The notes below the pieces were generated by a model. The model had not been told where the DNA came from. It saw nothing but the letters and a program-made list of their open reading frames with translations, and did not search any database. From Homalodisca vitripennis (taxonomy: Eukaryota; Arthropoda; Insecta; Hemiptera; Cicadellidae), in NCBI RefSeq assembly GCF_021130785.1, contig NC_060209.1:20359501-20423500 (forward strand): a stretch of 64,000 bases of DNA. Direction: 5' to 3'. Position 1 is the first letter of the stretch, and each line of letters opens with the position of its first letter. This document shows, one piece after another, positions 1 through 11,549 of the stretch. A program made the position numbers and the translations under genes.

Positions 1-167
1 GAGTGTACTGAGGAGGCAGTTCCCCTACAGCCTAGCGGACAGTGTCCTGCTAGCGAACATTACCTGGGAGTATATCCTGGTGTGGAGCAAGCAAGTGGAC
101 CAGTTACAGACACTCCAGGCTGCTATCACCTGCTTGCGAGTTATACCCAGTCCTCATCTCAAGCATG
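1..167 (+). CDS. RAB3GAP2: RAB3GAP2 exon a (partial, cut by window start)
   Basis: Reading frame starts at base 2 and is open through SVLRRQFPYSLADSVLL, then ANITWEYILVWSKQVDQLQ, to PSPHLKHG. It ends with donor G|GTACAA after base 167, phase 1, which joins the next exon to make a glycine codon. The FPYSL..WEY..W.K block is characteristic of the helical C-terminal region of the non-catalytic subunit. Confidence 0.88.
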
Positions 168-3100
168 GTACAAACTCACGTAAACAGAATTGGTTTCCAA
201 ATCTGCATGTAATGAACTCTTAAAAACAGATTAACTATTCACATCACTTCTACAAACTTTTTCCGGCCATCTTATTGTAAAAAAAAATATTAATTAGATT
301 TTGTTGATCAGTAGTAAATTACAAAGTCATATGTTTAAAAAAAATCATGTTTGTTTATATGGCTTTTAGAAACAACTTTTTAACTAACCATATCTACATA
401 ATATATTGACATTTTGAGATTAGTCAATATAACTAAGAACATATCCAAAAAGAAAGTTATCGCTATATATTAACACTTGCTTTAAAACTTTCTTTACTTA
501 ACTCTAGAAGCTGCATCCACTTTATAATGATGCAACAGAACTTTTTAATTTTATTTTAGAGTTTCATTATATGCTTTATAAAATACATACAATAACTAAA
601 TGCTATATAATTGCTGTACGCAGTTGTAATAAAAATATTTGTATAATTTTTTATTTGGGTGACAAGAAACTGATTAGATGTTTTTAATTAGTAATTTATG
701 TTTGACAGACGGATTTTTTGTTTTGCGTTTCATAAATGTTATGTAATTACATTAAAAACATTAATTCCTAATCGAAGATATTCAATAATTTTAGAATTCA
801 ATTATTTACATAAAACATCTTGAATATTTGAATGCTTAATAAGGATTGTCGATCGAGGTTTGAAGTATATCTTTAAAAAGCTCTAGTAGAATTTTTTTAA
901 ATCATGTTTTTATTTCTAATACATCTTGTAGAAACCCATAACGACTTATTTTTGTGTAGTAAATAAATATGTACAACAGGTAGTGTAATTCAAAATTTTC
1001 CAATATGTATGTTGACCTGAAGAGTCATTAACCCTACGAAACTTGAGTTCTTTTTTGTAATATATATTGTTTTGTCTTATACCAATAATGTTATGAAATG
1101 ATTTAACTTTTTGTACATAGGTTACTTTCTCTGACAACTTTTCTATCCCATCTCTTCTAAACTACAACTGAGAATTATTTTAATTTTATTTCTCATTGGT
1201 TAATTTAATTATTTAAGTGTTCAATGTTGAAATAAATGTTTAGTTATCTCGTGATGTACAGGAGTCTGCTCATTGATGTGGACGATGCACCTGAGGGCCC
1301 GGTTCGAGTCTACCATACGCCTCATAAACAAGGTGGGCAAGGTCCCCAAGGAGCGACTCTGCCGGCAAGACATTGGCCTTTCTGAGCTCCAGATCGCAGA
1401 CTTCTTCAGCATTTGCTCTGACTTCCTTGACATTTTTATGGAGGTTAGTTTCAGTAACACTTTGGATTTCATTTGTTTCTATGGTTGTTTTATTCACGCT
1501 ACAGATTTAGTTATTACTTTTATAGCAATTCTGTTTATATATCTATTTTTTTAGCATTTATAGCAAGAAGTATTTGATTTTAGATTCTTTGGAAGATGCA
1601 ATAAAGTTTAAAATTCTTTTTTCTCAAATTCTTTTACATACCAAATTAAAATGTTTTTCTGACAAAAAAAATTAGTTTTATAATTAAAAAATATTGATAG
1701 TTACCAATAGTGGTGGAGATTTGATGTATTTAGGTTTACTTTATAAAATTACCATTTGTAACCTACACCTTTTTCATCAGTAGGCCATATCTTTCAATAT
1801 TTTGCGTAGTCAATAGTCAATAGTCAAACGTCTTTATTCATGAATCATGTACATTGGTGGTACAGTGAATAGTGTCAAAATAAAATATAAACCTAAAACA
1901 AAAAATAATACATACTACATACAGAAATGTTGTGTAACTACAGCTAACTATGGGAGATGGAAAACTCATCTAATGAATAAACTGCTAAATTTGTTATTGT
2001 TATTCGTAGGTCTCATCCTCTCCATTTGAAATTTATTTTTTTGTCTAATACAGGCAGAAGTTTCTTAATTGTAAATACGTCCTTTATTTAAATAAAAATC
2101 CTTTACAGTAATTAAAATCACAGACCGATCTAAAAGTGCATTGTGTTCTAAAAGTATTTTTCTAATTTTTCCCCAAAATTGACAGTTTAATTTCAGGATG
2201 TTCTTTGGATTCTATTATAATGTTTTTAATTGTACGTTTGGAAACGTTACAATAAGCAGGCTGACTCCGTTGCTTTCACTATTGGAAGTGATCTTTTTCT
2301 TCTTTGTCACAACACTCAATAGCATGTCTAATAAAGGCGAAAGTAACATACTGACAAGAAAATCGATGTCAGCTCTTTCTTCGGCACCGCATTGTGCCTT
2401 CAGAAACAATAGGGCAGGAAGGCGATGGTCAGGCAGGGAAAGAGTAAAGGAAAGCCGTTTCTGGTCTTATGCTATGGTGTCCTAGACCTTAGTATAGTAG
2501 TGTTTGTACAAATTTTGTTGGTTGAGGTTTTTTTAATTGGTATAATCTTTTCAGGTTACCTAATTAGTTCTTTTTTAAATTGATACACAAAGTGGTGTTA
2601 CCTCAACAACTGAAGGTCCACTATACTATATTAGTACCCGCACAGCCCAGCCCTTCATTTATTGTTGTTTACTTCTCTAGAGCAGGGCACTGGGTGAGGA
2701 GTCACCCAAGGAGCCAGTACGCCACGAGGGACTGTGGGAGAGTAGTGCTGTGCCACCGCTTCAACAGCTTGCTCTAGAGTAGGCACCATCCAACACCATG
2801 ATCTGCTACTCCTGCTGTCTCAGCATCCACACAGCTCTTGGATATATTGTTTTTTACTTCTCTAGAGCAGGGCACTGGGTGAGGAGTCACCCAAGGAGCC
2901 AGTACAACACAAGAGGGACTGGAAGAGTAGTGCTGTCTGTACCACCGCTTCAGGATCTTGCTCTAGAAAACAGACACCATGATCCAACCTACTGTCTCAG
3001 TATCCACACAGCTCTTGGTATATTGTTTTTTACTTCTCTAGAGCAGGGTACTGAGTGAGGAGTCACCCAAGGAGCCAGTACGCCATGAGGGACTGTGGGA

Positions 3101-5841
3101 GAGTAGTGCTGTGCCACCACTTCAACAGCTTGCTCTAGAGCAGACACCATCCAACTATGATCTGCTACTCCTGCTGTCTCAGTATCCACACAGCTCGTTG
3201 GTATATTGTTGTTTACTTCTCTAGAGCAGGGTACTGAGTGAGGAGTCACCCAAGGAGCCAGTACGCCACGAGGGACTGTGGGAGAGTAGTGCTGTGCCAC
3301 CACTTCAACAGCTTGCTCTAGAGCAGACACCATCCAACTATGATCTGCTACTCCTGCTGTCTCAGCATCCACACAGCTCTTGGTATATTGTTGTTTACTT
3401 CTCTAGAGCAGGGTACTGAGTGAGGAGTCACCCAAGGAGCCAGTACGCCATGAGGGACTGTGGGAGAGTAGTGCTGTGCCACCACTTCAACAGCTTGCTC
3501 TAGAGCAGACACCATCCAACTATGATCTGCTACTCCTGCTGTCTCAGTATTCACACAGCTGTTGTATATTGTTGTTTACTTCTCTAGAGCAGGGTACTGA
3601 GTGAGGAGTCACCCAAGGAGCCAGTACGCCACGAGGGACTGTGGGAGAGTAGTGCTGTGCCACCACTTCAACAGCTTGCTCTAGAGCAGACACCATCCAA
3701 CTATGATCTGCTACTCCTGCTGTCTCAGTGTGCCAGAGCTCTTCACCTCTTGGCTGTCTTCTCTCTAAGGACCACTCGCCCCCTCACTGTCTTTTTTGAC
3801 TCAATTGTAAGTTCTGTTACTTTAGTGTGCACATAACTATAATTATAGGGAATGGTTATATTTTTGTTATTGTTCACAGACAAATGTTGTAGTTGCATAA
3901 ACATGTATAGTCAATATGATTAAAAATATTATAAAAATGTTTTAGAACATTTTATAAATAGACCACACCATTTTTTCATTCGAGTATAATAATTTTTTAG
4001 TAGTTTACAGACACTTCAATACACAAATAGATACAAATAATTTAATTTGGTTTATTAATGTGAAATTATTGTTCATGTATAGTGAATTCTGTCATTTTAT
4101 TCCAGTGTGGTAGTACAGAAGTGGGATACAACTTTGTAAATAAATATTTTTCTCTGCTCATAACTGATCTATAGAATAGAATAGAATAGAATAGAATAGA
4201 ATAGAATAGAATAGAAGCTATTAAGACTGGTTTTATAAATTGATTCGAACTAAGCCAGTGATATTTTGTGCAGTACTATTGTATGGCACTGTGTGTATTT
4301 ACTTAACACTCACACCTTTAATAGAAGCATAACATTTAACAGAAGTGTTATAATTTACCACTTCCTGATGTTGTTTTGGTTAGCAAATGCAGAAATTGAG
4401 GGTCCTAATTAACTCAGATATGTATCTCTGTAATTCTCTCAGTAGTGTAATGCTGACATAAAAACCATTATTTATTGTTAGAGTGATCTTCAGAGCTCGC
4501 TCTTCACAATGTTCGCTTTTAGAAGTTTCTAAAACAGAAATCATAAGGTCAGAATGGCTTGACATAATGAAAATTTGATTAATTAAATAGGAAGCAAGAA
4601 TTAGTAAAGTTTAGGAACAATTGAATAAACAATGAATAATTGAACTGTACTGAGAGGTTGTTTTTCAGTGCAACAATAACAAATTTGTTACACAAAACTC
4701 ATTTTACGTTCCCAAGTTTGTTACACCTGTTTGTAGGGACAGAGTGCACTGTTTGCTGATGTGAGTGCTCACACCCAGCTTCCCAGTCACGTGGTGGACA
4801 CAGCACTCACAGAGGCCAGAACTCAGTTCTTACTGCGGGCCGTCAGCGCCGCCACAGCCACAATCACTCACCACGATGGGGTAGGTCTACCGATGGATGC
4901 ACCATGAATCTTACAATCCATCATTATGCAAAACCCCTTACTATTTGGGTATTAGTAAATTCCAATTTGCTGGAATGCCAGAATTTAGTAAATTCCAGCA
5001 ACCAAGTCGTTTTACCAGATTTTAGCATTAAAAATGTACTACTAAACAAGGTTTACTATACTTTCTTTGAATTTCTCCAGGATAATTTTATAACAAATTA
5101 AATAATGTAAAAGAACATGGGTATATTTCCTTTGTCTTATATGTTGCATGTAATATATCATTAATTTCATTGTGTATCAGTACCTTGTTCCTCACCAGAC
5201 TACAGTGAGAACTGTTATCTAATATTGATGATATCTTTGGTTTCAAAGTGACAATAGCATCGCATACCGATGCATAGGTTATATCAGTAGCTTGTTCTTC
5301 AACAGATTACAGTGAAAACTGTTATCTAATAATGAAGAACCAGAATATGTCATGACTCATTCTGATGTCACCGCGGTTCAACTAGACTGGCTGTTATTTT
5401 GAGTGACAGTCCGATACTTTCAACGGAGATGATAGCCTTGTAACATTTGTGTGATTATACTTCCAGGAATCAGTCAATCTTATGTATCCTGGATTTATTG
5501 TTTCAAAGCTAAATAAAATAATGTTTATAAAACAACAACATCGCATTTTGTTTCTTTATTCTATAATTAATATATGTAAAACAAAATAACAAATTAGCTC
5601 TCTGTTACGTTTATTAAGTTTAAAATAAATTCTTTGTTATGTTTAATTTATTTTGATTTTCCTTCATTTCTGGTATGTTTGGATTTGTATTCATCCAGAT
5701 CACTTTCAATCCCAATTAATCCAGATTAATGAGTTTATACTGCATATTTATAGCAATGAACTCTCTGAAACTTTGAAAGAGCTATTTTTCACAATACTTA
5801 AATGTAAGAACTGGTGTCCCACAGGGTTCAATCCTGAACCA

Positions 5842-5891
<50 letters not shown>

Positions 5892-8715
5892 TATGTAAAT
5901 GATTTACCTGGTACTATTGCTACTAACCATGTGAGCTCTTTTATGTTTGCATATGACCTGGCCGTACAAGTTAATGTAATAATATTTTGTTTGCTACTGA
6001 TTTCCTTTGTAATATTAGTGACATTATTTAGGACTGGTCAGCTGCCAAATAAATTCTGTCTTAATAAAGATAACACCCAGAATCTAGAATTTTGTTTAAA
6101 ACCTTCTCTAGCCAAAACAATGTTGACTATGTTAAATTCTTAGGAGTCATTCTTCAGAATACATTAAATGGGATAGGCACGTTGAAATGTTATGCAATAA
6201 AGTGTCTAATGGTATTTTTATACTAATTAGACAAAGATATATTGAAACTGCAGACATCCTCATTACTGTCTACTATGCTTACCTTCATAGTTTCTTATCT
6301 TATTGAATTATTGTATAGGGCAATAATTGTAACACAAAAAGCTGTTAATTTTACAAAAACGTGCAATCAAGATTATAGCTAATGTAAACATAAGGATTCA
6401 CTGTAAACCTTTATTTAAAAAGTATGGTATTCTTACAGTACCTGCACTGTATATTTTAGATTGTCTATTGTATACAAAAAGAAATTTACATGCCATACCT
6501 ACAAATAGATCTGTTCATAACCATATTACTAGAAACTCAAGTTCTCTTAGAATATCTCAATGTAGTCTTCAAACCACTTTGAATTGTTTTGCTGAAACAG
6601 GCATTAAACTCTACAACTCTCTTCCTTCTCATCTTAAATCTCTTAAAATTAACTGTTTCAAGAAAAATGTAAAAAATGTATTGATTAATATCAACCCATA
6701 CGACATAGGCAATTATTTTGCTGCAATTGGTTAGACAATTTGAATTTTTTTTCTGACACTGCTATACATTGTGAAGATGTTCTGGCAATAAAGAATTTGA
6801 ATTTGAGTGTTCAATGCTCATCTCATCATATCAGTATTGACTGCAAAAGGTTTCAAATTAAACTTTTAAGAGTCTTTGTTCTTCTCTTGCCATCTATTTG
6901 AAATGTATTTTACGGTTTAAGTACATATGAATTGTATCTAATGTGTTATATTCTAGTAGTTTTTTTTTGTGAGCCACACTGTTAAATGCAATTTCAACAC
7001 TCCATATTAGATAGTGAAATGTATGATATTTATGTGATCATCACATGATCAAGATTGTAAATTAAATTGTGTATTTCATACAGGAGTACAATATGGCAGC
7101 TGCAATTGAATGGATGAAGCAGTGTCTGCTACTAGCAGCTGACTGGTCGATATCGGCTGATCCTCTCCGTCGACAGCAATGCTACGAGTTGTACGCTCGT
7201 GGTTATGACAGACTGGCAGAGGAGGTAAGTAGCATCTCTTTATATAAATAGATTTTTACATGAACATTACCAACTTTTATGGTTATTAATAAAAATTATA
7301 TTCTGTCCAAGATTAAAAAGAAATTTATTATGTATATTTTTCATATTTTCTAATCTTAAAGTTATTGTATAACAATTTATATTTTTAGGTACTCAGTGCA
7401 TAAAATAAATTTACAATTTAAGTAATGTAATTAAATTTTTCGTTTTTATGAATCCCAGACGCTTTTAAATATTAATTACGTATGCTTCCTCCTCTGATTG
7501 CATGGTATAGCATGTAATTTGTGGATTGGAAGAAAACATAAAATGTGAGTAATGTTGTGCAGGTGCTTGTGTCGGTGAACAACACGTCAGCGTTAGGCTG
7601 TCAACTACTGACAGTGGCAGGACTGAGGTTGAGACTGTCCATGTCAGAGTCTAACATACAGCTGAAGGAGCAGATAGCCCACATGAGCCCTGCTCTCTCC
7701 ACCTGGATATCCAACCTGGTTAGTGTGCCAATGTGCTGGATAGTGTGGTAGATCCGATTTTAAAGTCTCGTTAACCTTTTCTGGGCCAGGCGGCAATATA
7801 TTGCCACCATAGATTGTGTCTGAAAAGTGCCAGGCGGCAAAATATTGCTGTCAGTGACATATGCGAAAAGCGCCAGGCGGCAATATATTGTCTCCTTGAT
7901 ATTCGTCGTTTTCTTAAATAAATACGACGTCAAATGATGAAAGTTTTATGTTTTTTTTTATTCCCTGGTATATTTGTAGATAATTAATATGAATATTATT
8001 TTTATTTTGGAGGTCTATGTATTTTTATTGTGTAATTGTCACGTGACATTATCAGCTGACTCGATCTATTGTTGTTAATTCTTTGTGCTCTAGTGTAATC
8101 GTATTATTGTATGCTGGATTCTTCTTCATTATTTTATTTTGTGGTTGTAAATATTAGTTGTTTTAATTGTTAGGTGCTTAGGTATTGGGTGTAGTAGTTA
8201 CAATGACTGACAATTTGCGATCTCACAGGAGTGAAATTGTAAATAGCACATTTGTAAAATAGAAAAAGTGTAAATAAATTTCAAATAAAATTGTGTAAAT
8301 ATTTCTTGGTAAATAGTGTTTTTAACTCTATTGAAACTTTTTATGGATCCTACAATCATCTGTTTACCGGTACATCCATAATGTGAATATTTATTTTAAG
8401 TTTCTTGCAATGTAAGAGTCAGTTGCTTTAACACTTATAAAATGTTGTGAAGTACAGTTAAAAATGTAAAAGTTGTACAAATATTTATACAAAATGTGTC
8501 ATAAAGAAAACATTTATTTATGAGAGAAATAACACAAAATTTTGTATGGTTGTTCCTTTCTAAATGTATAATATAATAAAGTAGCTTCCCACACTAAAAT
8601 TATTTTTCCTTTTTTAGTTATTTGCAAAAAAAATAATTTTTTTATGTAATTTATTAAAACATTTATTTTTATTTTAAATTACTTAAAACTACATCTATAT
8701 ATTTTTTTGTTGATA

Positions 8716-8752
<37 letters not shown>

Positions 8753-11549
8753 AGTAATTTGGTGCAACTTTTAGGTCATTCTCTAATTTTTACGAAAACT
8801 TATAAATATTTTAATCTAAGAGACTGCAAAATCGCCAATTTTAGCCTGGCACTTTTGACTAGTCACAAGGGGATATGAGATGTGAAAACATTTTGCAACA
8901 TCTCATATTTGCTCCTGGCCCTGAAAGGGTTAATAGCCCCTCATTGTTGTCAGTGTGAATTCTGTGTTAATGTTTATGACTCCTTATTGTTGCATAAAAA
9001 AATCATAAGTTAATTGTCTATTATGAATAATATTTATCACCAAATTGTTTGTCACAAAACAATGTTCACTATTAATTGTATGAGACTCACCTGTGTTTTC
9101 TAATTGCTCTAACCCTCTCTTTATAATAATAGATATACTACATTGTATTGTTTGAGTTTCACATAACTTATTTCATTCACTTTGAAATTAAATAATTGGG
9201 AATGTGTTCAAATCAGTATTGAAATCATTAATTTATTAAATATCTTATAACATTCTCTATGTATGTATTGAAAAAATTCTTATACTACAAAAAAAATCAA
9301 TACGGTTAATTCTAAATTTACCATGGCAAGCAACCGTTAAACATTTATTTGCACAATTAAGAATTTTAACTGTTTACAGTCAATACATATACGATACAAT
9401 AACTTACACAAAATTTAAAAATATACCTAACTATACCACTCATAGATATAATACTAGGAGTGGTATAATTTTGGAAAATCATAAATTAGAGCTGTTTAAA
9501 AAGAAAACTGAATACGCTGGTACACGATTTATTCAATACATTCCTATTGACGTAAAAAAAATTGAAGGAATCAATCCGTTTAGAAATAAATTAAAAAATT
9601 ATCTCATATCACGATCATTTTATTCTTTTGAAGAATTTTTTGAGGGCTTGGGCCATTAAATATAAATAAAAATTGAGTTAATTTTAGTTGTTTAAATTAA
9701 CAATGTTTATGTTAAGTTAACATAAGATTTTAGATAGGTTAACCTGTATCTGTGATGATATTAGTCTATCTGTATTTGTGACACTATTCTGACTGTATTT
9801 ATAATATTACAGCTTTGAATAAAGATCTATGACTATGACTATGACTATGACTATTCACTTAGCACGTGCACACCAAATGTAGATTATGGAGTCTCATTTA
9901 AAATTAAATAAAATATTGGTAAAAACTTTCTCACAACGTGATGGCTTACACAACGGGGACCACAAACCGGAAATTGAGGGAAACCGGCAACTCTTTAGCC
10001 TCCAACCAAAACCGATATGTTCAACTTGAATGACAAATATCCTTCTTGTATTTGTTTTCAATTTCTGCTTACTGTTCTCGGTGCGAACCGTTTCAATTTA
10101 AATTTAACCAATATTGATCTGTTACAATAGTCGGAAAATGGTTGTCCTGTTTTCACCACATTGCTAATTCAATTTAACAATCACCAAAAATATGCGTCAA
10201 GCCTGAGTAATACATTATTTTGTATGTTTTTTGTGTCAGGGAACATAGATTTCATTAGTAATGTGGAATAAAGTATGTTTATAAAAAAAGGTTTCATGTG
10301 ATAAATGTTTTAAAGTTGTTCAAATGTTTCAAACTTCACATTTTCTCTAGGGATTTTTAATTTTTGTAATAATTCAAGATTCAATTAAATTGAAGTAATA
10401 TTTTTTTGTAATGGTACAAACGAATCGTTACATTGAATGTTGTCAATTATTAAAAATAAAGAACTAGAATTTAAACTAAAACTTAAGTCCTAATCACTAA
10501 TCTTTGCTACTATATAATGTTATAGTGACAAACCTGATTTGTTGGTATTTGTTTATAGCTGAAAGTATTTGAGATATATTTCTACTAGAAAGGAAACTTC
10601 AAATTTGGTATGGATGTTTGACAGAATGAAGCACCAGTGGAGCCGGCTCAGCTGACTGACACCTTAGAGCTGGTTGTAGTGGTATCAAGTCTCCTAGAAG
10701 AGAACAGTGATAACAGAAGGTTGGCAACACTGCTGCTGGATGCCTTAGCACACATTGTTAACAGAGGTTGGTACAACTGGGGTTACAATTAAATACATTG
10801 ATTTCTATAGTTGGACTAATTTTAAATATATAAAGTCCCAATTTTCTACATCATAAAACATCCCAAATATTTTTGTATGTACAAAAATTTGGAGTTCACC
10901 CATGAGATCATAGATGTCTGGAATATGTTCAATAATTCACTCCTACCGGCCAGATTTGCTTTAATGATAAAATAAAACCACTTAGCGCATTGTATTGTTT
11001 GTTACAAATAATTCAGGAATTGATATCGAGTTCAGAATTGAGAATCAAGATTACAATTTAGGTATCAGAATCAAATTTTGTTGCATTGGCCCATCCCTAT
11101 TTTTTAACAATCTTGAAATCTCATTGTATTTTGTTGACTGGAAATTTGAGAATTGGGGATGAGTGGATGTCAAGACTTTGTCTTTTAAATAAAAATGTAT
11201 TTGAAGTCAAATAAATATCCACATAGCTTAGCGAAGATTACTCTGTTGTTTGCTAATTGCTTTTCTTGTACATTGCTTTGATCCACATTTTTAATCAGAA
11301 TTGCTAAATTTAATACCTCGAAAATCAAAGTATCCAAAACATGAAAAATAACTTTTTCAAAACTGCTGTGTCTTTTATTTTCCAAACGATTAATCTGATA
11401 ACAGCTGAAATTGTTTAAAAGTACATATCATATTTTGTACTGTAGTTATTATTTAATCTTTAAGCAAAAACATATGAAAGTTATTAGAATCTTGTAACAT
11501 TGGATTTAGATGAAATATTTCTTTTCTAGGTGGACAGAATGAGAGATGA
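1..11549 (+). CDS. RAB3GAP2: Rab3 GTPase-activating protein non-catalytic subunit, C-terminal part (8 exons, 5' end outside window)
   Basis: The family forms a heterodimer with the catalytic RAB3GAP1 and acts on Rab3 and Rab18 in regulated exocytosis and ER/lipid-droplet traffic. Eight exons can be joined: <2-167, 1262-1443, 3588-3806, 4737-4880, 7084-7224, 7563-7718, 10625-10766 and 11530-11549. Together they give 389 codons and a stop with every phase matching. Blocks that fit the remembered vertebrate C-terminal region are FPYSL..VLLANITWEY, LINKVGKVPKERLCRQDIGLS, QQLALEQTPSNYDLL, ARTQFLLRAVSAA, RRQQCYELYARGYDRLAEE and CQLLTVAGLRLRLS. All introns are GT-AG. Introns hold transposons, and exon 3 sits at the end of a tandem array of copies of its own 5' part. 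The N-terminal two thirds of the protein lie outside the window. The last tiny exon is the least certain part. Confidence 0.9.
168..1261 (+). other. RAB3GAP2 intron, AT-rich, no recognisable content
   Basis: Intron between exons a and b. Both strands are short of open frames and no repeat, transposon end or RNA gene could be recognised. Confidence 0.6.
1262..1443 (+). CDS. RAB3GAP2: RAB3GAP2 exon b
   Basis: Acceptor TGTACAG ends at 1261 and donor GAG|GTTAGT follows 1443, phase 0. The peptide contains LMWTMHLRARFEST, INKVGKVPKERLCRQDIGLS and FFSICSDFLDIFME. The DKVGKxPKxRLCRxDxGxS signature is one of the best conserved stretches of the family, so this exon anchors the gene call. Its GC content is much higher than the surrounding intron. 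Confidence 0.93.
1808..2030 (-). mobile_element. 3' end of a minus-strand non-LTR retrotransposon
   Basis: On the minus strand the sequence ends in AATAAAGACGTTTGACTATTG followed by repeats of a TTGACTA heptamer, directly after a polyadenylation-type hexamer. Short tandem tails after AATAAA are typical of non-LTR 3' ends, and other elements in this window show the same. No coding part could be assigned. Confidence 0.5.
2215..2485 (-). other. unassigned minus-strand open stretch inside RAB3GAP2 intron
   Basis: A minus-strand frame is open across DHRLPALLFLKAQCGAEE, RADIDFLVSMLLSPLLDMLL and a lysine run. Composition looks protein-like and more GC-rich than its surroundings, but no family is recognised, and no clear start or splice pair was found. 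It may be a transposon or retrocopy fragment, or chance. Confidence 0.2.
2661..3727 (+). repeat. tandem array of about 181-bp units, each copying the acceptor and 5' part of the next RAB3GAP2 exon
   Basis: Six copies of TTTACTTCTCTAG|AGCAGG place the would-be exon starts at 2681, 2866, 3042, 3225, 3407 and 3588, spaced 185, 176, 183, 182 and 181 bp. Each unit has a pyrimidine tract, an AG acceptor, about 139 nt of exon sequence ending near CTGCTGTCTCAG, then about 40 nt of intron-like sequence leading to the next acceptor. Only the last unit runs on into the exon's 3' half and donor. Copy 1 has a TAG inside the exon frame and copy 2 is frame-damaged. Copies 3 to 5 keep the exon frame but hit a stop shortly after the duplicated part. 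The first two copies share GGGCACTGGGTG and the later ones GGGTACTGAGTG, which suggests stepwise expansion. Confidence 0.93.
3588..3806 (+). CDS. RAB3GAP2: RAB3GAP2 exon c (functional member of the tandem array)
   Basis: 219 nt, 73 codons, phase 0 at both ends. Acceptor TTCTCTAG ends at 3587 and donor ATT|GTAAGT follows 3806. The peptide includes VPPLQQLALEQTPSNYDLLL and then CARALHLLAVFSLRTTRPLT and VFFDSI. It aligns with the remembered family stretch around ELALEQKPVHYPL and the following helix. The first 139 nt are shared with five upstream array units; the last 80 nt are unique to this copy. Which acceptor is used cannot be read from sequence alone, but only this one gives an uninterrupted frame into the donor. 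Confidence 0.88.
4165..4216 (+). repeat. (ATAGA)n pentanucleotide microsatellite
   Basis: About nine uninterrupted copies of a five-base unit lie in the RAB3GAP2 intron between exons c and d. The rest of this intron (3807-4736) shows nothing else recognisable. Confidence 0.9.
4737..4880 (+). CDS. RAB3GAP2: RAB3GAP2 exon d
   Basis: 144 nt, phase 0. Acceptor TTGTAG ends at 4736 and donor GGG|GTAGGT follows 4880. It encodes GQSALFADVSAHTQLPSHVV, then ARTQFLLRAVSAATATITHH. The R.QFLL..VSAA core matches the family. The exon is GC-rich against an AT-rich intron. Confidence 0.9.
5176..5338 (+). repeat. diverged direct repeat, two copies about 106 bp apart
   Basis: ATCAGTA.CTTGTTC.TCA..AGA.TACAGTGA.AACTGTTATCTAAT occurs at about 5176-5223 and 5282-5329 with a few substitutions, inside the RAB3GAP2 intron. 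Origin unknown; possibly a remnant of a local tandem duplication. Confidence 0.6.
5800..6805 (+). pseudogene. decayed non-LTR retrotransposon, RT fragment to 3' end
   Basis: Plus-strand remnants of a reverse transcriptase. A GVPQG-type block at about 5812 leads into a 44-nt T run (5845-5888), then AYVNDLPG and FMFAYDLA, where the catalytic FADD has become FAYD. At 6468-6734 a C-terminal tail with FAETGIKLYNSLPSHLKSLK follows, as in jockey/CR1-like elements. The unit ends near AATAAAGAATTTGAATTTGA at about 6787. Several frameshifts and stops make it dead. It lies in the RAB3GAP2 intron between exons d and e. Confidence 0.75.
5845..5888 (+). repeat. poly-T run of 44 bases
   Basis: A homopolymer sits inside the RT coding relic, exactly where neighbouring codons would read a short phenylalanine/leucine stretch. 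Homopolymer length is also prone to sequencing error. Confidence 0.95.
7084..7224 (+). CDS. RAB3GAP2: RAB3GAP2 exon e
   Basis: 141 nt, phase 0. Acceptor CATACAG ends at 7083 and donor GAG|GTAAGT follows 7224. It encodes AAAIEWMKQCLLLAADW, then DPLRRQQCYELYARGYDRLA and EE. The LRRxxxxELYxxGxDxLxEE pattern is conserved in the family. Confidence 0.92.
7563..7718 (+). CDS. RAB3GAP2: RAB3GAP2 exon f
   Basis: 156 nt, phase 0. Acceptor TTGTGCAG ends at 7562 and donor CTG|GTTAGT follows 7718. It encodes VLVSVNNTSALGCQLLTVAG, LRLRLSMSESN, then AHMSPALSTWISNL. The QLL.L.GQRL-like helix and the P.L.TW motif correspond to the C-terminal region of the non-catalytic subunit. Confidence 0.9.
7775..8929. 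mobile_element. non-autonomous piggyBac-like (TTAA) element
   Basis: A TTAA duplication at 7771-7774 and 8930-8933 flanks inverted ends CCTTTTCTGGGCCAGG and, read inward from the right, CCCTTTCAGGGCCAGG. Just inside the left end are three copies of CCAGGCGGCAATATATTG-like sequence (7786, 7830 and 7873). The first contains the perfect palindrome GGCAATATATTGCC (7792-7805). No transposase frame is present. It also holds a (TA)n run near 8716-8748. It lies in the RAB3GAP2 intron after exon f. Confidence 0.78.
8716..8748. repeat. (TA)n microsatellite
   Basis: About 16 TA dinucleotides lie inside the TTAA element. Confidence 0.95.
9261..9855 (+). pseudogene. 5'-truncated non-LTR retrotransposon, C-terminal RT tail and 3' end
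   Basis: The plus-strand frame reads LQKKSIRLILNLPW, then VKHLFAQLRILTVYSQYIY, TRSGIILENHKLELF, and ends FRNKLKNYLISRSFYSFEEF. This is the typical C-terminal segment after the reverse transcriptase of jockey/CR1-type elements. AATAAA and about four copies of a TATGAC hexamer (to about 9855) mark the 3' end. It is truncated at its 5' end in the usual way. Confidence 0.75.
10625..10766 (+). CDS. RAB3GAP2: RAB3GAP2 exon g
   Basis: 142 nt, starting phase 0 and ending phase 1. Acceptor TTTGACAG ends at 10624 and donor AGAG|GTTGGT follows 10766. It encodes EPAQLTDTLELVVVVSSLLE, then NSDNRRLATLLLDALAHIVN and R. This is a leucine-rich helical end segment, as in the family's last exons. Confidence 0.8.
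11530..11549 (+). CDS. RAB3GAP2: RAB3GAP2 terminal exon h with stop
   Basis: Acceptor CTTTTCTAG ends at 11529. In phase with exon g it reads GGQNER then TGA at 11547-11549. It is a very short coding tail, supported only by phase, a good acceptor and the absence of a better candidate. A read-through of exon g into its intron is the alternative. Confidence 0.5.

Noticed and set aside
2989..3554. Long minus-strand frames with repeated VADHSWMVSALEQAVEVVAQ-type peptides
   Set aside because: They are antisense shadows of the tandem exon array and repeat because the DNA repeats. No splice or start support on that strand.
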